A stretch of DNA of 64,000 nucleotides. It comes from Pseudomonadota bacterium. Lineage in GTDB: Bacteria > Pseudomonadota > Alphaproteobacteria > Rhodospirillales > Magnetospirillaceae. Both the position numbers and the translations under genes were made by a program. This document shows, one piece after another, positions 24,981 through 33,875 of this stretch. The stretch lies in contig JAJZVW010000012.1 in NCBI GenBank assembly GCA_021847015.1, positions 1-64,000 on the forward strand, written 5' to 3'. Numbering within the stretch: position 1 is the stretch's first letter; each line of letters starts with the position of its first letter. The notes beneath the pieces are model-generated. The model was not told the DNA's origin. It did no database searches and saw only the letters and a list, made by a program, of their open reading frames with translations.

Positions 24981-26219
24981 ATGTCGCCATCGGACGAGAT
25001 CGGGACCGCCCCCATCGAAATCGACCTGGACCGGGCCGTCATCGCCCTGGCGGACGCCCTCGATCTGGTGGGCGTCGACGAGGTCGGGCACGGGCACCGC
25101 GTCGCGCTCATGGCGGCGGGCGTCGCCCGCGAGCTGAAATGGGGCGAGGCGGACCGCCGCTGGATTCTGCGGGGCGCGCTGCTCCACGATTGCGGCGTTT
25201 CCTCGACCCGCGAGCACCGCGCGCTGGTCAACGAGATCGACTGGTCGGACGCCCACGCCCATTGCGAGCGGGGGCACGCGTACCTGTCGGCGGTCCCGGC
25301 CCTGGCCCCGCTGGCGCCGATGATCCTGGAGCACCACAGCCACTGGCAGGATTTGCGGCGCCGCGGGGTCGCGGCGGAGGTGGCGCTGCCGGCCAACCTC
25401 ATCTTCCTCGCCGATCGCGCCGATGCCGTCCATTTCCGGGGAATCGTCCCGGGGCGGCCGGTGATCGACGTCCTCGCCCGCTACGCCCACACCCATTTCG
25501 CGCCGGAACCGTTCGCGGCCTTCCGCGAGCTGGCCGAGCACGAGGCGTTCTGGTTCGCCCAGGACGAGCCCAGTCTGCGCGACTATGTCGGCGAGCTGAG
25601 CGCGGGGGGCGAGCGCGTGACGCTCGACCTCGGCGGCATCAAGGGGCTGGCGGCGATGTTCGGGCGCATCATCGACGCCAAGAGTCCATTCACCGAGCGG
25701 CACAGCGTGGGCGTGGCCCGGCTGGCCCGCTATCTGGGAAGCCGTTTCGAGCTGCCGGCGGCGAAGCTCGATCTTCTGGAGATCGCGGGCCAGTTGCACG
25801 ACCTCGGCAAGCTGCGGGTTCCCGACGAAATCCTGGAAAAGCCGGGCCCGCTTTCCGCCGACGAACGGCGGATGATGGCGCGCCACGCCTTCGACACCTG
25901 GGAAATCCTGCGCCATGTGTTCGGGCCAGGCCCGATCGCCCGCTGGGCGTCGTTCCACCACGAGGCGATCTCCGGCCACGGCTATCCCTTCCACTACGAG
26001 GGCGGCCAATTGCCGCTGGAGGCCCGCATCATCGCCGTCGCCGATGTCTTCCAGGCGCTGGCCCAGCGGCGTCCCTACCGGGAACCGCTGGCGTCCGAGG
26101 ACATCGCCCACATGCTGGACGGCATGGTGTTCGGCGGCCGCCTCGACCGCGACGTGGTGGCCGCCGTCAAGGCCGACCTCCGCGCCGCCTGGCGGGAGGC
26201 GGTGGCGTCGGAGGTCTAG
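24981..26219 (+). CDS. Tandem HD-domain (HD-GYP type) phosphohydrolase
   Basis: A 412-residue protein with two HD domains. The first (about 30-160) has [29 protein letters not shown] and MILEHHSHW. The second (about 235-400) is a full [54 protein letters not shown] and [23 protein letters not shown] proteins degrade cyclic di-GMP in several bacteria, so that is the likely role, but other nucleotides are possible. The first domain keeps HD but departs from the GYP loop and may be regulatory. The ATG at 24981 has a strong AGGAGG-like site (CAGGAGG) upstream. Confidence 0.88.
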   Translation: MSPSDEIGTAPIEIDLDRAVIALADALDLVGVDEVGHGHRVALMAAGVARELKWGEADRRWILRGALLHDCGVSSTREHRALVNEIDWSDAHAHCERGHAYLSAVPALAPLAPMILEHHSHWQDLRRRGVAAEVALPANLIFLADRADAVHFRGIVPGRPVIDVLARYAHTHFAPEPFAAFRELAEHEAFWFAQDEPSLRDYVGELSAGGERVTLDLGGIKGLAAMFGRIIDAKSPFTERHSVGVARLARYLGSRFELPAAKLDLLEIAGQLHDLGKLRVPDEILEKPGPLSADERRMMARHAFDTWEILRHVFGPGPIARWASFHHEAISGHGYPFHYEGGQLPLEARIIAVADVFQALAQRRPYREPLASEDIAHMLDGMVFGGRLDRDVVAAVKADLRAAWREAVASEV

Positions 26220-26243
26220 AATGTCATCGTCCACTCCCCCCCT

Positions 26244-26389
26244 GTCATCCCGACAGAGCGACAGCGACGAGGGATCCTTCAGCCGCTGGCGGCCGCCGTT
26301 CGTGCCCGAAAGATCCCTCGCTCCGCTCGGGATGACACCATCGTTCAGGGGCACATTAAGGATTCGGTCGTCTGAGTTCGGAGCCCTGG
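26244..26389. repeat. Core repeat with the second-type right arm
   Basis: A core palindrome (26244-26336, GTCATCCCGACAG to TCGGGATGAC) followed by the arm 26337-26389 ending CTGAGTTCGGAGCCCTGG. Core and right arm are nearly the same as 6971-7116, but the matching left outer arm is missing here. It fills most of the 340-base gap before rpsB. Confidence 0.7.
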
Positions 26390-26406
26390 GGCTTCGGCAT
26401 CCCCAC

Positions 26407-26435
26407 TTGCCAAAACGGGCACGAGGGGTTATTTA
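26407..26435 (+). promoter_or_regulatory. Candidate promoter for rpsB
   Basis: TTGCCA at 26407-26412 and TATTTA at 26430-26435 are separated by 17 bases. This leaves a leader of about 115 bases before rpsB, long enough for autoregulation by S2, which is known in other proteobacteria. Confidence 0.45.
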
Positions 26436-26559
26436 CCCGGCGCATCAATCCGCACGCGGGTCCGCGGCGGCGCGCCGGCATGGCGCGACCGTCGCTCCGG
26501 TGTCGGGATATCCCGACGACGCCCGCGGAGGTTCAACCGGAGAAGCGAAGGAAATCTCC

Positions 26560-27351
<792 letters not shown>

Positions 27352-27367
27352 GGCGGGATCGTCTTGC

Positions 27368-27402
27368 GCGAATGGCGGCGACATTCCGTCGCCGCCATTC
27401 GC
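27368..27402 (+). terminator. 15-bp hairpin (attenuator) between rpsB and tsf
   Basis: GCGAATGGCGGCGAC and GTCGCCGCCATTCGC pair perfectly over 15 bp around loop ATTCC, 16 bases after rpsB. No T-run follows. An intergenic attenuator is known in the E. coli rpsB-tsf operon, so this may lower or tune tsf expression. Confidence 0.6.
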
Positions 27403-27464
27403 TTACGCCCAAGCGCCGACCCCCATTGTTTTACGACTGAAGATTCCACGAAGAGGAAAGTGCC

Positions 27465-28391
27465 ATGGCCGAAATCACCGCCTCGCTTGTCAAGGAGCTG
27501 CGCGAGAAGACTGGCGCCGGCATGATGGACTGCAAGAAGGCGCTGGCCGAGACCGCCGGCGACCTTGAGGCCGCCGTCGACTGGCTGCGTAAGAAGGGTC
27601 TGGCCGCCGCCGCCAAGAAGGCCGGCCGCGTGGCCGCCGAGGGTCTGGTCGGCATCGCCGCCGCCGGCACCAAGGGCGTCGTCGTCGAAATCAACGCCGA
27701 GACCGATTTCGTCGCCCGCAACGACAAGTTCCAGGATTTCGTCACCACCGTGGCCAAGGTCGCCCTGGATGCCGGCTCGGACGTCGAGGCGCTGAAGAAG
27801 GCCCCCTATCCGGGCGCCGGGAAGACGGTCGAGGAGCAACTCACCGGCCTGATCGCCACCATCGGCGAGAACATGAACCTGCGCCGCGCCGCCGGCCTGT
27901 CGGTGTCGGCGGGCGTGGTCTCCACCTACGTCCACTCGGCCACCGCCCCCGGCCTGGGCAAGATCGGCGTGCTGGTGGCGCTGGAATCCACCGCCGACCA
28001 GGCCAAGCTGGCCGAACTGGGCAAGCAGATCGCCATGCACGTCGCCGCGGCGAACCCGCTGTTCCTCGACACCACCTCGGTCGATCCGGCCGCTTTGGAC
28101 CGGGAACGCGCGGTGCTGACCGAACAGGCGGCGGCGTCGGGCAAGCCGGCCAACGTCGTCGAGAAGATGGTCGAAGGCCGCGTGCGCAAGTATTACGAAG
28201 AGGTCTGCCTGACCGAGCAGGTTTTCGTCATCGACCAGGAGACCAAGATTTCCAAGGTGGTCGAGAACACCGCCAAGCAGCTCGGCGCTCCCGTCAAGCT
28301 CGCCGGCTTCGTCCGCTTCGCCCTGGGCGAGGGGGTCGAGAAGGAGGAGAAGGATTTCGCCGCGGAAGTGGCGGCGCAGTTGGGGCGCTGA
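27465..28391 (+). CDS. tsf: Elongation factor Ts
   Basis: EF-Ts is the nucleotide exchange factor that recharges EF-Tu. The 308-residue protein has the N-terminal UBA-like domain ([24 protein letters not shown]), the [10 protein letters not shown] motif that inserts into EF-Tu (about residue 80), and a core with the repeat subdomains ending [21 protein letters not shown]. It lies 113 bases after rpsB, past a strong hairpin. Confidence 0.97.
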   Translation: MAEITASLVKELREKTGAGMMDCKKALAETAGDLEAAVDWLRKKGLAAAAKKAGRVAAEGLVGIAAAGTKGVVVEINAETDFVARNDKFQDFVTTVAKVALDAGSDVEALKKAPYPGAGKTVEEQLTGLIATIGENMNLRRAAGLSVSAGVVSTYVHSATAPGLGKIGVLVALESTADQAKLAELGKQIAMHVAAANPLFLDTTSVDPAALDRERAVLTEQAAASGKPANVVEKMVEGRVRKYYEEVCLTEQVFVIDQETKISKVVENTAKQLGAPVKLAGFVRFALGEGVEKEEKDFAAEVAAQLGR

Positions 28392-28429
28392 CGCGCTTTT
28401 CCCACGGGCGGCGGTTTTCGTTTTCGCCG

Positions 28430-28510
28430 TCATCTTGAACCGGGGCGGGGGATCTTTCCGGCACCTCCGGGCAAGAGATCCCTCGATCCTTCCGCTCCGT
28501 CGGGATGGCG
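28430..28510. repeat. Core palindromic repeat between tsf and pyrH
   Basis: Starts GTCATCTTGAACC and ends GTCGGGATGGC, with GGGGGATCTTTC/AGAGATCCCTC arms. It is a diverged copy of the family, inserted inside the otherwise compact rpsB-tsf-pyrH gene run. Confidence 0.65.
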
Positions 28511-28631
28511 TCGGGAATAGCGGGAGCCGCGTCCGCGGGGAGGGACGCGACAGGTAGGCGGAATGGTGTATGATCGCGCGCGTTTGACCGGCACGGTCAA
28601 CCCTTCGTCCGAATTCTCCACCGAGGGCAGC

Positions 28632-29357
28632 ATGGCCAGCGACGCCAAATACCGCCGGGTCCTTTTGAAGATTTCCGGCGAAGGTCTGATGGGGTCCCGG
28701 GATTACGGCCTGGACCCGGTGACCGTCGACCGCATCGCCGCGGAGGTGAAAGCCGTCCGCGACCTGGGCGTCGAGGTGTGCTGCGTGGTCGGCGGCGGCA
28801 ACATCTTCCGCGGCGTGTCCGGGGCGGCGGGCGGCATGGAACGCGCGGCGGCCGACAACATGGGGATGCTTGCCACCGTCATCAACGCCCTGTCCTTGCA
28901 GAACGCGATCGAGAGGGTGGGGATCGAAAGCCGGGTGCAATCGGCCATCACCATGCCGACCGTCTGCGAATCCTTCATCCGGCGCCGGGCGATCCGGCAT
29001 CTGGAGAAGGGCCGCGTGGTGATCTTCGCCGCCGGCACCGGCAACCCGTTCTTCACCACCGATACCGCCGCCGCGCTGCGCGCCGCCGAGATGGGGTGCG
29101 ACGCGCTGCTCAAGGCCACCCAGGTCGACGGCGTCTATTCCGCCGATCCGAAGAAGGTCAAGGACGCCGAGCGCTACGACGCGCTCAGCTTTCACGACGT
29201 GCTGGCGCGCGACCTCAAGGTCATGGATGCGGCGGCCATCGCGCTGTGCCGCGAGAACCGCGTTCCGATCCTCGTCTTCAATCTGCATCAGGATGGCGCG
29301 TTCGCCGAGGTCGTCCGCGGCCGGGGGCGGTTCACCATCATAAGGGAAGGGAATTGA
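28632..29357 (+). CDS. pyrH: UMP kinase
   Basis: PyrH phosphorylates UMP to UDP for pyrimidine nucleotide supply. The 241-residue product of the amino acid kinase fold begins [21 protein letters not shown] (phosphate loop), with [56 protein letters not shown], and [13 protein letters not shown]. The conserved start is at 28632; 23 residues of open frame before it are not family-like. It lies four bases before frr. Confidence 0.96.
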   Translation: MASDAKYRRVLLKISGEGLMGSRDYGLDPVTVDRIAAEVKAVRDLGVEVCCVVGGGNIFRGVSGAAGGMERAAADNMGMLATVINALSLQNAIERVGIESRVQSAITMPTVCESFIRRRAIRHLEKGRVVIFAAGTGNPFFTTDTAAALRAAEMGCDALLKATQVDGVYSADPKKVKDAERYDALSFHDVLARDLKVMDAAAIALCRENRVPILVFNLHQDGAFAEVVRGRGRFTIIREGN

Positions 29358-29361
29358 CGCC

Positions 29362-29934
29362 GTGGCTGCACCGACCAATTGGAGCGACCTCAGGAGCGAT
29401 CTGCACCGCCGGATGGATTCCGCCGTCGAGGTCCTGAAGAAGGAGTTTTCCGGCCTGCGTTCGGGCCGCGCGTCCACCAGCCTGTTGGAGCCGGTGGTGG
29501 TCGAGGCCTACGGCAGCGCCATGCCGATCAGCCAGTGCGGCACCATCGGCGTACCCGAACCCCGCATGCTGACGGTGCAGGTGTGGGACAAAGGATTGAT
29601 CAAGGCGGTCGAGAAGGCTATCCGCGAGTCGGGGCTCGGCCTCAATCCCTCCGTGGACGGCCAGTTGGTGCGGGTGCCGATCCCCGCCCTGAACGAGGAG
29701 CGCCGCAAGGAATTGCAGAAGGTCGCCGGCAAATATGCCGAACAGGCGCGGGTGTCCGTGCGCAACGTTCGCCGCGACGGCATGGACGGCCTTAAAAAAC
29801 TGGCCAAGGACGGCCACATCTCCGAGGACGAGATCCACAAGCACGAAAAAGAGGTCCAGAGCCTCACCGACGACACGATCAAGAAGCTCGACGATCTGCT
29901 GGCCCATAAGGAAAAGGAGATCATGCAGGTCTGA
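29362..29934 (+). CDS. frr: Ribosome recycling factor
   Basis: Frr splits the ribosome after termination together with EF-G. The 190-residue protein has the usual length and landmarks: [85 protein letters not shown]. It uses a GTG start four bases after pyrH. Its last base is shared with the uppS start. Confidence 0.96.
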   Translation: MAAPTNWSDLRSDLHRRMDSAVEVLKKEFSGLRSGRASTSLLEPVVVEAYGSAMPISQCGTIGVPEPRMLTVQVWDKGLIKAVEKAIRESGLGLNPSVDGQLVRVPIPALNEERRKELQKVAGKYAEQARVSVRNVRRDGMDGLKKLAKDGHISEDEIHKHEKEVQSLTDDTIKKLDDLLAHKEKEIMQV

Positions 29935-30677
29935 TGCCGATGGAGTCCGCCGCCTCTCACGCCGAGTCCTCGCCGCCGCCGCTGCACGTCGCCATCATCA
30001 TGGACGGCAACGGCCGCTGGGCGAAGACGCACGGGCTTCCCCGCGCCGCGGGTCACAAGCGGGGCGCCGAGGCGGTGCGGCGGACGGTGGAATGCGCGCG
30101 GGACATGGGAATCTCCTACCTCACGCTGTACGCGTTCTCGTCCGAGAACTGGAAGCGCCCCGCCTCCGAGGTGACCGACCTGATGGCGCTGCTGCGCCTC
30201 TACCTGCGCAACGAAATCGCCAACCTCGACCGCAACGGCGTCCGCCTGCGGGTGATCGGCGACCGCTCCCGCCTGGGGCGTGACATCGTCGCCCTGATCG
30301 AGGAGGGCGAGGTGAAGACCGGGAACAATCGGGCGCTGACGCTCACGCTCGCCCTGTCCTACGGCGGCCGGCAGGAGCTGGTGCGGGCCGCCCGCGCGCT
30401 GGCCAGGGATGTGGCCGCCGGCCGCCTTTTCCCCGACGACATCGACGAGGCCGCCGTGGCCCAGCGGCTGTTCACGGCGGACATGCCCGACCCCGATCTG
30501 GTCATCCGCACGTCGGGGGAGAAACGAATCTCCAATTTCCTGCTGTGGCAATCCGCTTACGCCGAACTTGTCTTCCTTGACGTGCCGTGGCCCGATTTCG
30601 GGCGCGACGAACTGGAGGCGGCCGTGCGCGATTTCCACCGCCGCGAGCGGCGCTACGGCGCCGCCGCCGCGGGCTGA
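29934..30677 (+). CDS. uppS: Undecaprenyl diphosphate synthase
   Basis: UppS condenses isopentenyl diphosphate units onto farnesyl diphosphate to make the C55 carrier for peptidoglycan and O-antigen. The 247-residue protein has the cis-prenyltransferase boxes: VAIIMDGNGRWAKTHGLPRAAGHKRGAEAVR with the catalytic Asp of MDGNGRW, YLTLYAFSSENWKRP, ALTLTLALSYGGRQE, and DLVIRTSGEKRISNFLLWQSAYAEL. A second ATG at 29940 could be the real start. It overlaps frr by one base. Confidence 0.96.
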   Translation: MPMESAASHAESSPPPLHVAIIMDGNGRWAKTHGLPRAAGHKRGAEAVRRTVECARDMGISYLTLYAFSSENWKRPASEVTDLMALLRLYLRNEIANLDRNGVRLRVIGDRSRLGRDIVALIEEGEVKTGNNRALTLTLALSYGGRQELVRAARALARDVAAGRLFPDDIDEAAVAQRLFTADMPDPDLVIRTSGEKRISNFLLWQSAYAELVFLDVPWPDFGRDELEAAVRDFHRRERRYGAAAAG

Positions 30678-30686
30678 GTTCCGCCG

Positions 30687-31469
30687 GTGTTGCTGCCCCG
30701 CGCCCTGTCGGCCCTGGTTCTGGCGCCTTTCGCCCTGGCGGCGGTGTGGCGGGGCGGCTATTCCTTCGCCGCCCTGGTCGCGCTCGCCACCGCAGTCATG
30801 GCCTGGGAATGGCACCGGATGGTGGCCGCCGGGCGGTTCGGCGGGGCGGGGCGGGTGACGGCGGTTGTGGTGCCGCTGGCCTGCCTGGCGTCCGTGGCGC
30901 TGCCGCTTGCCGGGGTGGCGCTGGTGGCCGGCGCCGCGCTGGCGTCGGTGGCGCTGGGAGGGCGTGTCCGGGTCTGGGCCGGGGCCGGCGCCGTTTACGT
31001 GGGCCTGCCGGCGGTGGCGCTGGTCTGGCTGCGGGAGGCGGGCGAATCGGGCCGGCTGGTGATGGTTTGGCTGCTGCTGCTGGTGTGGGCCACCGATATC
31101 GGCGCCTATGCGTTCGGCCGCCTCATTGGCGGCCCGCTGCTGGCACCGCGCATCAGCCCGAAGAAGACCTGGGCCGGCCTGTTTGGCGGAATGCTGTGTG
31201 CCGGGCTGGTCGGGATGGCGGTGGCTCTGCGCGCGCGGGTCGGCGATCCGGCGGCCCTGGCGGCCGCCAGCGTGCTGCTGGCAATCATCGCCCAGGGCGG
31301 CGATTTTCTGGAAAGTTGGGTGAAGCGGCGGTGGGGAGTGAAGGATACCGGCGCCATCATTCCCGGGCACGGAGGCGTGCTCGACCGCGTGGACGGCCTG
31401 TTGGCGGCGGGCGGCGCGGTGGCGCTGGCCACGCTGGCATCGGGCGAAACGGTTTTCAAATGGCTATGA
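30687..31469 (+). CDS. cdsA: Phosphatidate cytidylyltransferase
   Basis: CdsA makes CDP-diacylglycerol from phosphatidic acid and CTP, the branch point for all phospholipids. The 260-residue integral membrane protein has about seven hydrophobic stretches and the family signature near the C-terminus, SWVKRRWGVKDTGAIIPGHGGVLDRVDG. Also present is LISPKKTWAG-like RISPKKTWAGLFGG. GTG start nine bases after uppS. Co-location with uppS and dxr is the usual proteobacterial arrangement. Confidence 0.94.
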   Translation: MLLPRALSALVLAPFALAAVWRGGYSFAALVALATAVMAWEWHRMVAAGRFGGAGRVTAVVVPLACLASVALPLAGVALVAGAALASVALGGRVRVWAGAGAVYVGLPAVALVWLREAGESGRLVMVWLLLLVWATDIGAYAFGRLIGGPLLAPRISPKKTWAGLFGGMLCAGLVGMAVALRARVGDPAALAAASVLLAIIAQGGDFLESWVKRRWGVKDTGAIIPGHGGVLDRVDGLLAAGGAVALATLASGETVFKWL

Positions 31470-31485
31470 CGACAAGGGGAATACG

Positions 31486-32670
31486 ATGAGCGGCGGCAAG
31501 CACGCGGATGGCCGGCGAGGTGTAACCATCCTGGGATCGACCGGTTCCATCGGCCGCAACACGGTCGAGCTGATCGAAGCCCGGCCGGACCGCTACCGGG
31601 TCGAAGCCCTGGTCGCCAACACCAACGCCGGCTTGCTGGCCGATCAGGCGCGGCGGCTGGGAGCGCGCATGGCCGTGGTGGCCGACGCTAATTCCCTGCC
31701 GGCGCTGAAGACGCTGCTGGACGGCAGCGGCATCGAGACCGCCGGCGGGCCGGACGCTGTGGTCGCCGCCGCCGGGCTGCCGGCCGACTGGGTCATGGCC
31801 GCCATCGTCGGCGCCGCCGGCCTGGCGCCCACCATCGCCGCCGCGCGGCGCGGGGCCACCGTGGCCCTGGCCAACAAGGAATGCCTGGTCTGCGCCGGCC
31901 AGTTGATGATGGCCGAGGTGGCCCGCCACGGGGCGACCCTGCTGCCGGTGGATTCCGAGCATTCGGCCATCTTCCAGGTCTACGATTTCGACCAGAAGGA
32001 CAGGATCGAGAAGATCATCCTGACCGCCTCGGGCGGCCCGTTCCGGCGGACGCCGCTGGAGGACATGGCGGCGATGACCCCGGAGCAGGCGGTCGCCCAT
32101 CCCAACTGGTCGATGGGGGCGAAGATCTCGGTGGATTCGGCGACGATGATGAACAAGGGCCTCGAACTGATCGAGGCCTACCACCTGTTCGGCCTGCCCG
32201 AGCCGAAGATCGACATCGTCGTCCATCCCCAATCGGTCATCCATTCGGCGGTGGCCTATGTGGACGGCTCGGTGCTGGCGCAGATGGGCTCGCCCGACAT
32301 GCGCACCCCCATCGCCTACGCCCTGGGCTGGCCCAAGCGCATTCCCGCGCCGGCCCCCAAGCTCGACCTGGCCGCCATCGCCCAGCTGACGTTCGAGGCG
32401 CCCGATCCGGTGCGCTTTCCAGCCTTGCGCCTGGCCCGGCTCGCCTTGCAAACGGGCGGATCGGCGCCTACAGTCCTGAACGCCGCCAACGAGGTGGCGG
32501 TGCAGGCCTTTCTCGACCGCCGCATCCGCTTCCTCGACATCGCCACGGTGGTCGAACGGACCTTGGAGGCGATGGCGAACAGGTCCCTGGATTCCATCGA
32601 CGACGTGCTGGCCGAGGACCAGGGCGCCCGCGCCCGGGCCAGTTCCGTCATCGCGGGCATGGGGATGTGA
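31486..32670 (+). CDS. dxr: 1-deoxy-D-xylulose 5-phosphate reductoisomerase
   Basis: Dxr makes 2-C-methyl-D-erythritol 4-phosphate, the committed step of the MEP isoprenoid pathway, which feeds the UppS encoded upstream. The 394-residue protein shows the NADPH motif TILGSTGSIGRNTVELIE, ANKECLVCAGQLMM, the metal-binding LPVDSEHSAIFQ, ASGGPFRRTPLEDM, HPNWSMGAKISVDSATMMNKGLELIEA and HPQSVIHSAVAYVDGS. Full length. An AAGGGG site precedes the ATG. Confidence 0.97.
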   Translation: MSGGKHADGRRGVTILGSTGSIGRNTVELIEARPDRYRVEALVANTNAGLLADQARRLGARMAVVADANSLPALKTLLDGSGIETAGGPDAVVAAAGLPADWVMAAIVGAAGLAPTIAAARRGATVALANKECLVCAGQLMMAEVARHGATLLPVDSEHSAIFQVYDFDQKDRIEKIILTASGGPFRRTPLEDMAAMTPEQAVAHPNWSMGAKISVDSATMMNKGLELIEAYHLFGLPEPKIDIVVHPQSVIHSAVAYVDGSVLAQMGSPDMRTPIAYALGWPKRIPAPAPKLDLAAIAQLTFEAPDPVRFPALRLARLALQTGGSAPTVLNAANEVAVQAFLDRRIRFLDIATVVERTLEAMANRSLDSIDDVLAEDQGARARASSVIAGMGM

Positions 32671-32699
32671 CGGGGCAGTAGGAAAAAGAACGGGAAAAC

Positions 32700-33836
32700 A
32701 TGGACCTGCTGACGGGTTTCTGGAACTACGTCGTCGTCTTCCTCATCATTCTCACGGTGGTGGTGTTCGTCCATGAACTGGGTCATTACCTGGTGGCCCG
32801 GTGGAACGGGGTGAAGATCGAGGTGTTCTCGATCGGCTTCGGCCCCGAGATTTTCGGGCGCACCGATTCCTCCGGCACGCGCTGGCGCGTAAGCGCGCTG
32901 CCGCTGGGAGGCTATGTGCGGATGTTCGGCGACGCCGACGAAAGCTCGACCGCCGCCGAGGACCGGCCGTTGAGCGAGGCGGAAAAGGCCCAGTCGTTCC
33001 GCCACAAGCGGCTCGGGCAGCGCGCGGCCATCGTGGCGGCCGGGCCGCTGGCCAATTTCGTCTTCGCCATCATCGGGCTGGCGGCGATGTTCACGATCCT
33101 CGGCCAGCCCGTCACCCAGCCGGTGGTGGGGCAGGTGCAGCCGGGCAGCGCGGCGGAAGCGGCCGGCTTGCGGGCGGGCGACCGCATCACCGACATCGAC
33201 GGGCGTCCCATCGACCGTTTCCAGGACATCCAGCGCATCGTGCGCCTCGATATCGGGGAGAAGCTGGCGCTGGGGATCGAGCGCGGCGACCGCCACCTGA
33301 CGGTCACCGCCGAGCCGCGCGTGATCGAGCGCAAGGGCATGTTCGGCGATATGGAGAAGGTCCCGGTTCTGGGCGTGGTGGCCGATCCCGCCAGCACCAG
33401 GATCGTGCGCTATTCCCCGGGCGGGGCCCTGCTGGAATCCCTGCGCCAGACCGAGGAAATGGTGACCTCCACCTTCGTCGGCATCGGACAGATGATAAGC
33501 GGCACTCGCGGCTCGGATGAGCTGGGCGGTCCGATCCGCATCGCCAAAGGGGCAGGGGAGGCGGCACAACTTGGGCTGCCAAGCGTAATCTTCTATACGA
33601 TCCTGCTCTCGCTTAATCTTGGTCTCATCAACCTTTTCCCGATTCCCGTTCTGGATGGGGGACACATTCTTTTTTACGCCATTGAGGCGCTCCTTGGCCG
33701 CCCTTTAGGGGAACGGGCACAAGAATATGGTTTCCGAATCGGCTTGTTTCTGGTATTGGCCTTGATGGTCTTTGCCACCCGCAACGACATCGTTTCATTG
33801 CCGGTGTGGGCCATGGTCAAACGTCTGTTTTCGTGA
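32700..33836 (+). CDS. rseP: Site-2 intramembrane metalloprotease RseP
   Basis: RseP cleaves anti-sigma factors and spent signal peptides within the inner membrane, connecting envelope damage to the stress response. The 378-residue protein has the zinc motif HELGH at 25-29 in the first helix, one clear PDZ domain (about 125-200; VQPGSAAEAAGLRAGDRITDIDG) rather than the two of E. coli, and the third ligand region NLFPIPVLDGGHILF. Three or four membrane helices. It sits directly before bamA, the conserved order. Confidence 0.95.
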   Translation: MDLLTGFWNYVVVFLIILTVVVFVHELGHYLVARWNGVKIEVFSIGFGPEIFGRTDSSGTRWRVSALPLGGYVRMFGDADESSTAAEDRPLSEAEKAQSFRHKRLGQRAAIVAAGPLANFVFAIIGLAAMFTILGQPVTQPVVGQVQPGSAAEAAGLRAGDRITDIDGRPIDRFQDIQRIVRLDIGEKLALGIERGDRHLTVTAEPRVIERKGMFGDMEKVPVLGVVADPASTRIVRYSPGGALLESLRQTEEMVTSTFVGIGQMISGTRGSDELGGPIRIAKGAGEAAQLGLPSVIFYTILLSLNLGLINLFPIPVLDGGHILFYAIEALLGRPLGERAQEYGFRIGLFLVLALMVFATRNDIVSLPVWAMVKRLFS

Positions 33837-33875
33837 CGTTGGCCGGCTGATCGCGTCGGACTCAGGGGGGTCTTG

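Noticed and set aside
26219-26559. Coding region upstream of rpsB (frame open from 25915)
   Set aside because: The frame runs through the end of the HD gene and the repeat. The same peptide text appears near 7.0 kb because the repeat is shared, so it is repeat-derived and not a conserved protein.
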